This document shows positions 53,433-62,478 of a stretch of 64,000 nucleotides of DNA, piece by piece. Origin of the DNA: Ruminococcus sp. (GTDB lineage: Bacteria; Bacillota; Clostridia; Oscillospirales; Ruminococcaceae); the NCBI GenBank assembly GCA_015066785.1, contig SVNT01000008.1, forward strand, positions 1-64,000, written 5' to 3'. The position numbers and the translations under genes were made by a program. The notes under the pieces were generated by a model. That model was given only the letters and a program-made list of their open reading frames with translations, was not told the DNA's origin and did no database searches. Each line of letters starts with the position of its first letter. The first letter of the stretch is position 1.

Positions 53433-54572
53433 CTGAAAACGATATTAAAGTACATTCTGCACTATTTCAGAAGGCTTGACAAACAGCTTCTGTTTGCAGT
53501 ACTTGCCTGTTCTGTCTTCGGCGTCGTGATGATTTACTCGATTGTATACAACGGTATGATTTCGTACCTCACGACAAACGAATACAAAAAGCAGCTTCTT
53601 TGTGTGGGACTGGGGCTTTTTGCCGCCCTTGTACTCTCCGCATTTGACTACCGTAAATTTGCAAAGCTGTGGTTTCTGTACGCTCCGCCCTGCCTGATAC
53701 TGTCACTTCTGCTTTTTACTCCGCTCGGATTCGGGCGTGACGGCTCCGCAAACATCAACTGGCTCGACCTCGGGTTTGTATCGATACAGCCGTCGGAATT
53801 CCTGAAACTTGCATTCATTCTGACATTCTCCTATCATCTTTCAAAGGTTGAGGGGCGTGTCAATCAGCCGATACATCTGTTTTTGCTCCTGCTCCACGCC
53901 GCAGTACCGATAGGTATAATCTTTTTGCAGAACGACTACGGAACGGCAATCGTCTTCACGGTAATGTTCATTATAATGATTTACTCGGCGGGTCTTTCGT
54001 GGAAATACATCGCAACTGCAGTTATCGCTGCCCCCGTGATGTTCGTTCTCATGTGGTTCTTTGTGCTGAAGCCTCACCACAAGAACCGTATTCTCGTGCT
54101 TTTCAATCCCGATATGGACACAACCGCAGGCGACCAGCAGGCTGCGGGAAAAATTGCCCTCGGCTCAGGGCAGATATTCGGCAAGGGAATAAAAGACGGC
54201 GATTACTTCTATGTTCCCGACGCACACAACGACTTTATCTTCTCATGGGTCGGACAGACGCTCGGCTTTGTCGGCTGTATGCTTCTGGTGGGAGTGTTGT
54301 GTTACATCTGCCTCAAAATCCTCGCAAACAGCAGAATTGCCCGTGACCCACTCGGGAAGTATATATGTATGGGAGTGTTTGCGCTCCTCATCGTCCACTG
54401 CATAATCAATATCGGTATGGTTCTCGGCGTTATGCCCGTAATCGGCGTTCCCCTGCCGTTCGTCAGCGACGGCGGTACCGCAATGGTCGGAATGTGGGTT
54501 GCTGTCGGCTTTGCAATGAGCACCTATTCGCACTCCGACAAGGGATATGCGGTGTTCTACGACAAGAAATAA
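53433..54572 (+). CDS. RodA/FtsW-family peptidoglycan glycosyltransferase (CTG start)
   Basis: SEDS polymerase of lipid II with about ten membrane helices. Conserved: NWLDLGFVSIQPSEFLKLAF, NDYGTAIVF, PDAHNDFIFSWVGQTLG and PLPFVSDGGTAM. The usual ATG/GTG reading begins inside the first helix (at VMMIYSIVYNG) with no ribosome site. In frame 93 nt upstream there is a CTG 8 nt after GGAAGGAGG, and no ATG, GTG or TTG lies between. From the CTG the protein has the expected cytoplasmic start (LKTILKYILHYFRRLDKQ) and whole first helix, 379 residues. Closer to RodA than FtsW by the ending, but not certain. Confidence 0.9.
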   Translation: MKTILKYILHYFRRLDKQLLFAVLACSVFGVVMIYSIVYNGMISYLTTNEYKKQLLCVGLGLFAALVLSAFDYRKFAKLWFLYAPPCLILSLLLFTPLGFGRDGSANINWLDLGFVSIQPSEFLKLAFILTFSYHLSKVEGRVNQPIHLFLLLLHAAVPIGIIFLQNDYGTAIVFTVMFIIMIYSAGLSWKYIATAVIAAPVMFVLMWFFVLKPHHKNRILVLFNPDMDTTAGDQQAAGKIALGSGQIFGKGIKDGDYFYVPDAHNDFIFSWVGQTLGFVGCMLLVGVLCYICLKILANSRIARDPLGKYICMGVFALLIVHCIINIGMVLGVMPVIGVPLPFVSDGGTAMVGMWVAVGFAMSTYSHSDKGYAVFYDKK

Positions 54573-54574
54573 AG

Positions 54575-54610
54575 AAATCCGTTTCCTGTAAAAAGGAAAC
54601 GGATTTTTTG
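54575..54610. terminator. Bidirectional terminator between RodA/FtsW and hydE
   Basis: AAATCCGTTTCC/GGAAACGGATTT, 12-bp perfect stem with 8-nt loop, then TTTTTTG. Shared by the two convergent genes. Confidence 0.9.
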
Positions 54611-54615
54611 TATAA

Positions 54616-55653
54616 TCAGCCCTTGAAATCTCCCCTTGAGACAACAATCCTGTACCCTGCGTTTTCTACCTGACGGCGCAGGATTTCAAGTCCCTCGGCA
54701 GCCTCACTTCCCGAAGACGCCTTGTTTTCGTAGAGAGCATAGAGCTTTCTTACATCGCCCGGAGAAAGATTCGGCATAACGACATTCGCCCCTGCTTTCA
54801 GCCCCATTTCTCTGCCCTCGGGGTGAATACTTCCGAGAGCCGTAGTCGACGGTATCAGCGCATTCGGAAGTATAAGTCTTGTCAATGCGACCATCACCAG
54901 CGTATCACGGAGAGCGCCACGCTTTTCTTTGCCGAACGGTGTGTCGCAATGCGGAATAAACGGGCCTATTCCGACCATGTGCGGTCTGAACTCCGCCAAG
55001 AACAATAAATCCTTCGCAAGATTTTCGTATGTCTGGAACGGCGACCCTACCATAAAACCCGCTCCGACCTGATAACCTATTTCCTTGAGGTCGGAAAGGC
55101 ATCTCATACGCTCGTCATATCTCATCGTGTCGGGATGGAGCTTTCCGTAATGCACGGCGTCTGCTGTTTCGTGACGGAGAAGATACCTGTCCGCACCTGC
55201 GTCATACAAACGCTGATAGCTCTCGCGTGTTCTTTCGCCCAGAGAAAGCGTAACGGCACAGTCGGGATATTTCCCCTTGATTTTTTTCAGTATTGCACAG
55301 ACAACCTCATCGGTGAAGTGATTGTCCTCACCGCCCTGAAGCACGAAGGTACGGAACCCGAGTCTGTACCCCTCGTCACAGCAGGAGAGAATGTCCTCCT
55401 CCGACAGACGATAACGCTCAACATTTTTATTGCCTGCCCGTATACCGCAATAAAGACAGTTGTTCTTACAATAGTTTGAAATCTCGACAAGCCCTCGTAT
55501 ATAGACCTCGTCACCGTAATTCCTGCGACGGACATTATCCGCAACAGAAAAAAGATACTCGTCCGTTTCGGGAGTGCCGTCACGGAGTACCGAAATTATT
55601 TCATCGGCGGTGAATTTTCCCGTCGCTGATATTTTATCAATCAGTTTCTTCAT
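54616..55653 (-). CDS. hydE: [FeFe]-hydrogenase maturase HydE
   Basis: 345-residue radical SAM enzyme with cluster motif CKNNCLYC in the context VEISNYCKNNCLYCGIRAGN. VLQGGEDNHF and GSPFQTYENLAKDL are typical of HydE/PylB relatives. HydE works on the H-cluster dithiomethylamine ligand pathway with HydF and HydG, which are not in this window. Its start overlaps the tcdA end by 17 nt. Together with fhs this points to a strict anaerobe. Confidence 0.93.
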   Translation of the reverse strand: MKKLIDKISATGKFTADEIISVLRDGTPETDEYLFSVADNVRRRNYGDEVYIRGLVEISNYCKNNCLYCGIRAGNKNVERYRLSEEDILSCCDEGYRLGFRTFVLQGGEDNHFTDEVVCAILKKIKGKYPDCAVTLSLGERTRESYQRLYDAGADRYLLRHETADAVHYGKLHPDTMRYDERMRCLSDLKEIGYQVGAGFMVGSPFQTYENLAKDLLFLAEFRPHMVGIGPFIPHCDTPFGKEKRGALRDTLVMVALTRLILPNALIPSTTALGSIHPEGREMGLKAGANVVMPNLSPGDVRKLYALYENKASSGSEAAEGLEILRRQVENAGYRIVVSRGDFKG

Positions 55654-56347
55654 CTTTGATTAAATCCTTTATTACCTCTCCCGCAATTATAAGTCCTGCC
55701 GCCGACGGCACGAACGCAATACTTGCAGGAAGTCTTTTGCCGTTTTCCGCAGCGGAGGTTTCTGCCGCCACTTCGGTTGAATAGACGCATTTGAGTTTCT
55801 TCACGCCTGCAAGACGCAGTTCCCTGCGCATAACACGTGCAAGCGGACAGACCTCTGTCTTATTTATGTCGGCAACACGGAATTTCGTCGGGTCGAGCTT
55901 GTTCCCCGCACCCATTGAGGATATTACCCTTACTCCCTTTTCGTACGCAGATTTTATCAGAAAAACCTTTGACCGCACACTGTCGATAGCGTCAACCACA
56001 TAGTCGTAGTCCGAAAGATTTATCCCTGCCGTGTTTTCCTCGGAATAGAACTCGTTTACCGCAGTCACTTCGCAGTCGGGATTTATATCGGCAATACGTT
56101 CCTTTGCAACCTCCGCCTTGTATCTTCCTACGGTTGAGGAAAGGGCTATTATCTGGCGGTTTATATTGGTTATGTCAACCTTGTCCGCATCAACCAGGGT
56201 GAGTTTACCCACTCCGCTCCTTGCGAGAGCCTCCACAACATAGGAGCCTACTCCCCCGACGCCGAAGACAATCACCGATGAGTCCTCCAGCCTTTTCATT
56301 GCGTTGTCGCCGATAAGCATCTGTGTTCTTGAAAATTCAGGGCGCAT
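55637..56347 (-). CDS. tcdA: tRNA threonylcarbamoyladenosine dehydratase
   Basis: 236-residue E1/MoeB-like enzyme: VFGVGGVGSYVVEALARSGVG nucleotide fold, LVDADKVDITNINRQ, and DAIDSVRSKVFLI. It cyclises t6A37 to ct6A in tRNAs, downstream of TsaB/TsaE (3-5 kb away). In operon with dxs upstream (15-nt gap) and hydE. Confidence 0.93.
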   Translation of the reverse strand: MRPEFSRTQMLIGDNAMKRLEDSSVIVFGVGGVGSYVVEALARSGVGKLTLVDADKVDITNINRQIIALSSTVGRYKAEVAKERIADINPDCEVTAVNEFYSEENTAGINLSDYDYVVDAIDSVRSKVFLIKSAYEKGVRVISSMGAGNKLDPTKFRVADINKTEVCPLARVMRRELRLAGVKKLKCVYSTEVAAETSAAENGKRLPASIAFVPSAAGLIIAGEVIKDLIKDEETD

Positions 56348-56362
56348 ATTTCCCCTCCGAAA

Positions 56363-58108
56363 TTAAAGAATGTCGCTTAAAATCTTGTCAACCGTGATAC
56401 CGTTTTCGTCAAGAAGCTCCGAAACATCATATCTGTCGACAAATTCCTTTTTAAGCCCGTAGTTATAGACCTTCATATCCGACGGGCCGTAGAATGATGC
56501 AATTTTCTGTCCGAATCCGCCGTCGAGAATTCCGTCCTCAAGTGTGATAACGGTCTTGTGGTTTTTCTTCAGACTTTCAAGCATTTCCTTGTCAAGCCCC
56601 GTGATGTATCTCGGGTTTATGAGCGTGGGTGCAATGCCTGTCTTTTTACGGATTGCCTCCGCCACTTCCTTACCGATGTGATAGAAGTTTCCGAGTCCGA
56701 TGATTGCCACATCGCATCCGCTCATATCCATTCTGTATCTGTTGAGGTCGCTGTAATCCTTGTCAACCTCTTTGTCTGTATGCATCACCTTTCCGCACGG
56801 CATACGGATTGCCACGGGGTGAGCAGTCTGCTCTATGCTCCACTCAAGCATAGCGAGATACTCTTCGGCGTTTGTCGGAGCGAGATATACAATCTCGGGG
56901 ATATTTGAAATCAGCGGAATATCGTATATTCCGAGGTGACCTATATCGTTCATTCCGTAAACCGACGCCGTATTGACAAGTATTGTCGCAGGGCTTTTGT
57001 TGATGCAGAGGTCGTGCGAGAGCTGGTCGAAGGTTCTCTGCATAAATGTCGAATGGGTTGCAAATACAGGCTTCGCTCCGTTCTTGGCAATTCCCGAAAC
57101 AAACGCTATTGCGTGCTCCTCGGCAATTCCGACATCTATGAACTGACGGCCTGCCTCACGGCGTTTGTCTTCCGTAAAGCCGATGTTTGTCGGCAGTGAA
57201 GCAGTCACTACCGTGACCTTTTCGTCGTTCTTCATCTTTGCCATAAGATACTCGTTTGTAATTCCGTCGTAGCTTTCGCCTGAGGATGTGTATCTGTTCT
57301 TTCCCGTTTCAACATCAAATGGGGAATGCCAGTGCCATTCCTCCTTATTTTCGGTAGCGTAGGAATATCCCTTGCCCTTGAGGGTGTTGATATGCACTAC
57401 TATCGGATGGGTGATGTCACGGACTTCCTCAAATGCCTTTATGAGCGACGGAATATCGTTTCCGTTGGCAACATAGATGTAGTCAAGCCCCATCGCCCTG
57501 AAAAGATTGCACTCACACATTCCGTTGCTTTCACGGAGCTTTCTGAGGTTTTTATATATTCCGCCGTGATTTTCGGCAATGGACATATCGTTATCGTTGA
57601 CAACGATAATGAAGTTTCCTTCAAATTCTGCGGCACAGTCAAGGCCTTCGAATGCCTCTCCTCCGCTGAGAGAGCCGTCGCCTATTACAGCGATGACATT
57701 ACCCTCCGCTTTTCTGAGGTCACGCCCTCTTGCAAGGCCGAGCGCAAGGCTTACCGAAGTTGATGTATGACCGATATTGAACATATCGTGTTCGCTTTCA
57801 TCGGGGTTTGTAAAGCCCGAAACCTTATCGAACGAATTGTTGTCAAGGTATCCGTGCTTTCTTCCTGTAAGGATTTTATGCGGATAGCACTGATGCGAAA
57901 CATCGAATACTATCTTGTCAACGGGTGAGTTGAATACATAGTGCATTGCTATGGTTGCCTCGACAATTCCGAAGTTTGAGCCGAAATGACCACCGATATT
58001 GGACAGTCTGTTCATCATTGCCGCACGGATTTCTCCCGCAAGGTCTGAAAGTTCCTCTACATTGAGCTTTTTGAGGTCGTCGGGGCTGTTGATTACATCA
58101 AGATACAT
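56363..58108 (-). CDS. dxs: 1-deoxy-D-xylulose-5-phosphate synthase
   Basis: First step of the MEP isoprenoid pathway, thiamine-diphosphate dependent. 581 residues, slightly short for Dxs (~620). TPP motif GDGSLSGGEAFEGLD..NDNDMSIAENHGG, HSTFMQRTFDQLSHD and the C-terminal transketolase domain are present. The start is the ATG after GGAGGAG; a 28-residue extension upstream crosses the promoter and is rejected. It leads the dxs-tcdA-hydE operon. Confidence 0.94.
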   Translation of the reverse strand: MYLDVINSPDDLKKLNVEELSDLAGEIRAAMMNRLSNIGGHFGSNFGIVEATIAMHYVFNSPVDKIVFDVSHQCYPHKILTGRKHGYLDNNSFDKVSGFTNPDESEHDMFNIGHTSTSVSLALGLARGRDLRKAEGNVIAVIGDGSLSGGEAFEGLDCAAEFEGNFIIVVNDNDMSIAENHGGIYKNLRKLRESNGMCECNLFRAMGLDYIYVANGNDIPSLIKAFEEVRDITHPIVVHINTLKGKGYSYATENKEEWHWHSPFDVETGKNRYTSSGESYDGITNEYLMAKMKNDEKVTVVTASLPTNIGFTEDKRREAGRQFIDVGIAEEHAIAFVSGIAKNGAKPVFATHSTFMQRTFDQLSHDLCINKSPATILVNTASVYGMNDIGHLGIYDIPLISNIPEIVYLAPTNAEEYLAMLEWSIEQTAHPVAIRMPCGKVMHTDKEVDKDYSDLNRYRMDMSGCDVAIIGLGNFYHIGKEVAEAIRKKTGIAPTLINPRYITGLDKEMLESLKKNHKTVITLEDGILDGGFGQKIASFYGPSDMKVYNYGLKKEFVDRYDVSELLDENGITVDKILSDIL

Positions 58109-58142
58109 AAGTGCTCCTCCACAGTAATAATTTATGATAATC

Positions 58143-58171
58143 ATTATAGTATATATTGCCGTTTTCGTCAA
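58143..58171 (-). promoter_or_regulatory. Promoter of the dxs-tcdA-hydE operon
   Basis: TTGACG, 17-nt spacer, TATAAT. Confidence 0.85.
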
Positions 58172-58184
58172 GAAAATACACCTG

Positions 58185-58224
58185 CAAAACAAAAACAGGG
58201 AGGGCGTACCGCCTTCCCTGTTTT
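58185..58224 (-). terminator. Terminator of the SASP gene
   Basis: AAAACAGGGAAGGC/GCCCTCCCTGTTTT stem, loop GTAC, then TTTGTTTTG on the minus strand. Confidence 0.9.
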
Positions 58225-58248
58225 CATATTTATGAGCTTTGGATTTTA

Positions 58249-58431
58249 CTACTTGCCCATCTTGTAGGCATCGATCATCTTCTTGACCATCTGTCCGCCT
58301 ACTGAACCTGCTTCACGTGAAGTAAGGTCGCCGTTGTAACCTGACTTGAGGTTAACGCCTACTTCATTTGCAGCTTCCATCTTGAATCTTTCGAGAGCAT
58401 CTCTGCCCTGCTGAGTTGTTTGACCCTTCAT
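58249..58431 (-). CDS. Alpha/beta-type small acid-soluble spore protein
   Basis: 60 residues. The conserved block GDLTSREAGSVGGQMVKKMI and the GPR-type cleavage region AANEVGVNLKSG identify an alpha/beta SASP. These proteins coat and protect DNA in dormant spores and are degraded at germination. ATG with AAGGAG upstream (TTG two codons earlier rejected). A possible promoter, TTGCCT-N18-TATAAT, lies about 80 nt upstream; I see no clear sigma-G element. It is direct evidence of sporulation in this lineage. Confidence 0.93.
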   Translation of the reverse strand: MKGQTTQQGRDALERFKMEAANEVGVNLKSGYNGDLTSREAGSVGGQMVKKMIDAYKMGK

Positions 58432-58558
58432 AATCAATTCTCCTTATATTTTTTCGAGTCTTCGTGACTCTTTTTCTGGGGTTTGCTTTAGTATTATTTC
58501 TCCCGCAGAGTTCAATATTATAGGTAAATTGCGTTACAAAAGGCAATATTTTCATCAA

Positions 58559-60145
58559 TCAGTACGGAGCAAATATCTTCATTACCGCCGCCGAGGATTT
58601 TATTCCGTCAACTGCGGCACTCATTATACCGCCTGCATAACCTGCTCCCTCTCCCGACGGGAAGAGATTTGCTATGCCGACAGCATTCCTGTTGTCGCTG
58701 CGTGTAATTCTTACGGGAGATGATGTTCTCGTTTCCGCACCTGTAAGCATTGCATCACCGTCACCAAAACATTTCATCTTCTTTGCAAAACAGCGTATGC
58801 CGTCACGCATCATTCCGGTGACAAAGGAAGGGAAAAGTTCGTCAAAATCGGCAGGCGCAACACCGATATCGTAGCTGGGGGTAACGGTACTGCTCATTCC
58901 AGTTTTTCCGTCAAGGAATGCGCCGACCGAAACGGCAGGTGCCTTGTATCCTCCACCGCCGAGAGTGAATGCCCTGCGTTCAATCTGCCGTGCAAACTCC
59001 ACTCCGTCAAGGGCGTTTTTGCCGAAGTCCTCAGGCGATACCGACACTACAAGCGCAGAGTTTGAATTTTCGCCGTCACGGGCAAATTCACTCATACCGT
59101 TGACAACGACTGTATCCTCTTCACTCGCCGAGGGTACAACATACCCTCCCGGGCACATACAGAATGTATACGCCGCCCTGTCGCCGCACCTGTACGAAAG
59201 CTGATATTCCCCCTCGGGAAGAAGGGGATTTCCTGCGTTTTTGCCGTACAGACTCCTGTTGACCTGCTCACGCCTGTGTTCTATTCTCGCACCGACCGAA
59301 AAGGCTTTGGGTTCTATAAGTACATTTTTTGAAAGCAGCGCCTCGAAGGTATCCCTTGCACTGTGACCTATCGCAAGAATTACCGCCGCTGTCGGAATTT
59401 CTCCGTCCTTTGTCTTTACTGCGGTGACCATTCCGTTGGATACGGTGAAATCCTCCGCCTTTGTACCGAAACGCACCTCTCCGCCGAGAGAGATTATTCT
59501 TTCACGGATATTTTTCACCACACGGCGAAGATTATCCGTGCCGATATGCGGCTTTGCCTTCACGAGAATTTCCTCGGGTGCGCCCATTTCCGCAAAGCGT
59601 CTGAGTACATATGAGCAAAGAGGGTCGTTTATCCTTGTCGTCAGCTTTCCGTCGGAGAACGTCCCCGCTCCGCCCTCGCCAAACTGAACATTTGTCGTGA
59701 CATCAAGCTCTCCCGTTGACCAGAATTTTTCGACGGCTGTAACACGCTCGTCCACCGAGGCACCACGCTCCAGCACAAGCGGATTGTAGCCGTTCTCGGC
59801 AAGGGTAAGCGCCGCCATCATTCCGGCAGGGCCGAAGCCGACAACGACAATTCTTCCTTCGGGAGTGAGTGTCCCCTTATCGAAAGAAACGGGAATATCC
59901 TCGACGAAATTACAGTCATTGCGACTGCCGCATATTTTTTTCTCACGCTCGGAAGATTTCAGCGAAACATACACACTGCTGACGAATTTTATATCATTCT
60001 GTTTTCTGGCGTCAAGGGAAATTTTATGCACCTCGGCTTTTACCGTTTCATCTTCACGGACATCAAGCCGTCTGAGCGCAATTTTTATTATATCTTCTTT
60101 TGCGGATTCTATCGGTGTTTTTATCTGTGAAATTATAATGGGCAT
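58559..60145 (-). CDS. FAD-dependent oxidoreductase, COG2509 type
   Basis: 528 residues. An N-terminal ~95-residue domain precedes the FAD Rossmann motif VVVGFGPAGMMAALTLAENGYNPLVLER; FGEGGAGTFSDGKLTTR and the C-terminal GEGAGYAGGIMSAAVDGI close the FAD site. It is the uncharacterised FAD-dependent dehydrogenase family frequent in Firmicutes; substrate unknown. Start chosen at the ATG MPIIISQ, after AAGGAAAGC; ten residues of upstream extension are not supported. It follows cdaR by 65 nt and may be read with it. Confidence 0.88.
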   Translation of the reverse strand: MPIIISQIKTPIESAKEDIIKIALRRLDVREDETVKAEVHKISLDARKQNDIKFVSSVYVSLKSSEREKKICGSRNDCNFVEDIPVSFDKGTLTPEGRIVVVGFGPAGMMAALTLAENGYNPLVLERGASVDERVTAVEKFWSTGELDVTTNVQFGEGGAGTFSDGKLTTRINDPLCSYVLRRFAEMGAPEEILVKAKPHIGTDNLRRVVKNIRERIISLGGEVRFGTKAEDFTVSNGMVTAVKTKDGEIPTAAVILAIGHSARDTFEALLSKNVLIEPKAFSVGARIEHRREQVNRSLYGKNAGNPLLPEGEYQLSYRCGDRAAYTFCMCPGGYVVPSASEEDTVVVNGMSEFARDGENSNSALVVSVSPEDFGKNALDGVEFARQIERRAFTLGGGGYKAPAVSVGAFLDGKTGMSSTVTPSYDIGVAPADFDELFPSFVTGMMRDGIRCFAKKMKCFGDGDAMLTGAETRTSSPVRITRSDNRNAVGIANLFPSGEGAGYAGGIMSAAVDGIKSSAAVMKIFAPY

Positions 60146-60210
60146 ATTGTCCACTCTGCTTTCCTTAAAATTCAAACACCGCAGACAAGAACTGCCTGCG
60201 GTATTGTGAT

Positions 60211-61497
60211 TTATTTTTCTGTTGCCTGGAATGCAACCGTATGACTTCCGAATGCCCAGACAAAATCCTTGTCGGGAACGGAAATCGAAATCGGTGCACG
60301 GAAATAGTCATTTCCCGTGATACTGCTCGCAACGGAGCTTACATCAAGCTGAACGAGAATATCGTGTACAGAAAGGTCTTCGAGTTCTTCCTCTGTACCG
60401 ATGAATGTGACATCCCAGCCCGTCGTTACGGGAATGATATTGTAATCCGCAGGGCTGTTTATTACCGTAATGTCGTCACGGCTTATGGTGATTACCCTTG
60501 TGGTGAATTCTTCAAGCGGGAAATCAACTGTGACTTCGCTTACTTCCGAAAGATTTTCTATTTCCATTCCCTCGGGGAATTCAATTTCCTTGGTTACGGA
60601 ATATCCCTTTTCGACCTTTCTGAAATCTATGGTGCAGACCGTCAGCTCGTCGAGATTTTCGATATTCTCACGGGGGGCCGCAATTTCAATTTCAGATATG
60701 CTCTGATTGTATTCGAGCTTGTCAATCGGGAATCCCGCAGGCACATTCGTGAACGCCACTTTCAGCGGAACGGTCTTGCGCATATTCACGGGAACATTTA
60801 TCGCAAAGGAATTCTTGCTGTACGTCAAACCTTCCTGCACCGTAACAGTGTTGTTGTGGTAGAGTACAAGTTCGTTTCCTTCCGTAAGCTCAACAGAATC
60901 GGTGAGCGTCATCTCGCTTAAATTCTGTACAGCGCAGGATGTAATATACTCGACCTTTTCTTCGGGGCCTGAAATTGTTATCGTCGGCACGGTAACCTCC
61001 GCCTCACCCTTGAGATAACCGTCCTCTGCCTTTATGTTCGGAACATAAGCGTCAAGCTCAAACGTTTTTGATACGATACGGTCAAAGCCGACCGTCACTT
61101 TGTCGGGGTATATTGTGTATTCAAAATCCACATTGTTTTTTACGCATTCGAGTGTGAGCAGAAGCTCATAATCCCCTGCGGAAGTGATATTGCTGACTTC
61201 TGCCTTTGCAATGAAGTCCGCCGAGGTCATTCCGCCTATTTCGGAGCGGTTTCCCTTTACTACCGCCTTGATATTTTCGTTGCTGACGGAAATTACATTG
61301 AGATTGTTTCTCTCTGCCGATGTGCCGCTTATCTCAACATCAACGGCAATATCCTTGAATGTTATCGTCGTTGTCGGGAATACAGACACGGAAATTACAA
61401 ACCACGCAAGGATTGCAAGCAAAAAGGAATATACACGCATTGCAATGTCTTTACCGAGGGTTGCAAGAAATCCGTCCTTTATCTTTTTGAGTTTCAA
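60211..61497 (-). CDS. cdaR: CdaA regulator CdaR (YbbR repeats)
   Basis: 428 residues: N-terminal transmembrane helix (~20-42, SFLLAILAWFVISVSVF) and about four extracellular YbbR domains, for example VTVGFDRIVSKTFELDAYVPN and VPVNMRKTVPLKVAFTNVPAGFP. It binds and modulates the diadenylate cyclase. The start is a TTG placed 10 nt after GGAGGCGG, its first base directly following the cdaA stop. The glmM usually third in this operon is absent here. Confidence 0.93.
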   Translation of the reverse strand: MKLKKIKDGFLATLGKDIAMRVYSFLLAILAWFVISVSVFPTTTITFKDIAVDVEISGTSAERNNLNVISVSNENIKAVVKGNRSEIGGMTSADFIAKAEVSNITSAGDYELLLTLECVKNNVDFEYTIYPDKVTVGFDRIVSKTFELDAYVPNIKAEDGYLKGEAEVTVPTITISGPEEKVEYITSCAVQNLSEMTLTDSVELTEGNELVLYHNNTVTVQEGLTYSKNSFAINVPVNMRKTVPLKVAFTNVPAGFPIDKLEYNQSISEIEIAAPRENIENLDELTVCTIDFRKVEKGYSVTKEIEFPEGMEIENLSEVSEVTVDFPLEEFTTRVITISRDDITVINSPADYNIIPVTTGWDVTFIGTEEELEDLSVHDILVQLDVSSVASSITGNDYFRAPISISVPDKDFVWAFGSHTVAFQATEK

Positions 61498-62364
61498 TTA
61501 AACGCCGCCTCCTTTTCCCGAAAATCTACGTCTTTCGCTGTTCTTTTCGGGTATGAGTTTTGAACGCAGGAGTTTTCTCAGGCTGTCTCTTGTAAAGCCT
61601 CTTGTAAGCTCTCCGTTTTCGGCGATTGATATTGTTCCCGTCTCTTCGGAAACAACGATTACTATTGCGTCTGAGTTTTCGCTCATACCAATAGCGGCTC
61701 TGTGTCTTGAGCCGAGCTTTTTATTGATAAGCTCTTCCTTCTGCGGTGCGGGAAGAAAACACGCTGCCGCAACGATAATTCCGTCACGCATAATAACAGC
61801 ACCGTCGTGAAGGGGCGTTTTGGGGTAGAATATGTTTCCGAAAAGCTCCTTACTGGGAAGGGAGTTCATTTTAGTACCGTTGTCAATCTGTTCACCGAGC
61901 TTTATCTGACGCTCGATTACGATGATAGCGCCTGTTGTGGTCGCTGAAAGCTCTTCGCAGGATTCGGTTATTGCGTCAATGGCGATATCCCACTTTGCAG
62001 CGAGGTTATCAGGCTCCACTCCGATAGGAATAAGCCCTCCTATAGTTTTGATTTCTGCTCGTCCCACTTTTTCGAGAACTCGTCTGAGTTCGGGCTGGAA
62101 GAGGATGATAATTGCCAGAAGTCCGATACTGAATACGCTTTCAAGCAGGAAAGTCAATGTTTTTAGCTCCAGCCAGCTTACGATAATGTACACAAAAAGA
62201 AGAATAAATATCGCTTTAAGAAGCTGATTTGCTTTGGTTTCACGCACGAGTTTCCAGCCCTCGTATATAAGCAGCGAGAGCAGGAATATATCCACAAAGT
62301 CGATAAGTTGCACCGAACGCAGTACCGACCATAATTCGTTCAACACATTATAAATGCCGTCCAA
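61498..62364 (-). CDS. cdaA: Diadenylate cyclase CdaA
   Basis: Makes c-di-AMP, the essential messenger for potassium and osmotic control. 288 residues: three transmembrane helices (~20-95), then the DAC domain with DGAVIMRDGIIVAAACFLP and the RHRAAIG motif. The start is the TTG after GGGAGGATACCTGAA; a longer ATG-type reading adds 25 charged residues and has no ribosome site. Confidence 0.96.
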   Translation of the reverse strand: MDGIYNVLNELWSVLRSVQLIDFVDIFLLSLLIYEGWKLVRETKANQLLKAIFILLFVYIIVSWLELKTLTFLLESVFSIGLLAIIILFQPELRRVLEKVGRAEIKTIGGLIPIGVEPDNLAAKWDIAIDAITESCEELSATTTGAIIVIERQIKLGEQIDNGTKMNSLPSKELFGNIFYPKTPLHDGAVIMRDGIIVAAACFLPAPQKEELINKKLGSRHRAAIGMSENSDAIVIVVSEETGTISIAENGELTRGFTRDSLRKLLRSKLIPEKNSERRRFSGKGGGV

Positions 62365-62445
62365 TTCAGGTATCCTCCCATCAGGAAAATAAATTGCACG
62401 GCGAAAGTGCGTAAGCCGCAAAGCCACGCACAACGCCATATTATT

Positions 62446-62473
62446 ATTTTACCATAAATGAAGATTATTTCAA
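62446..62473 (-). promoter_or_regulatory. Promoter of cdaA-cdaR
   Basis: TTGAAA, 16-nt spacer ending TATGG, TAAAAT. Confidence 0.72.
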
Positions 62474-62478
62474 GGCTT

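Noticed and set aside
58455..58490. Plus-strand terminator-like hairpin (GAGTC..GACTC with T-run)
   Set aside because: Short 5-bp stem with no plus-strand gene upstream; more likely incidental in the SASP leader.
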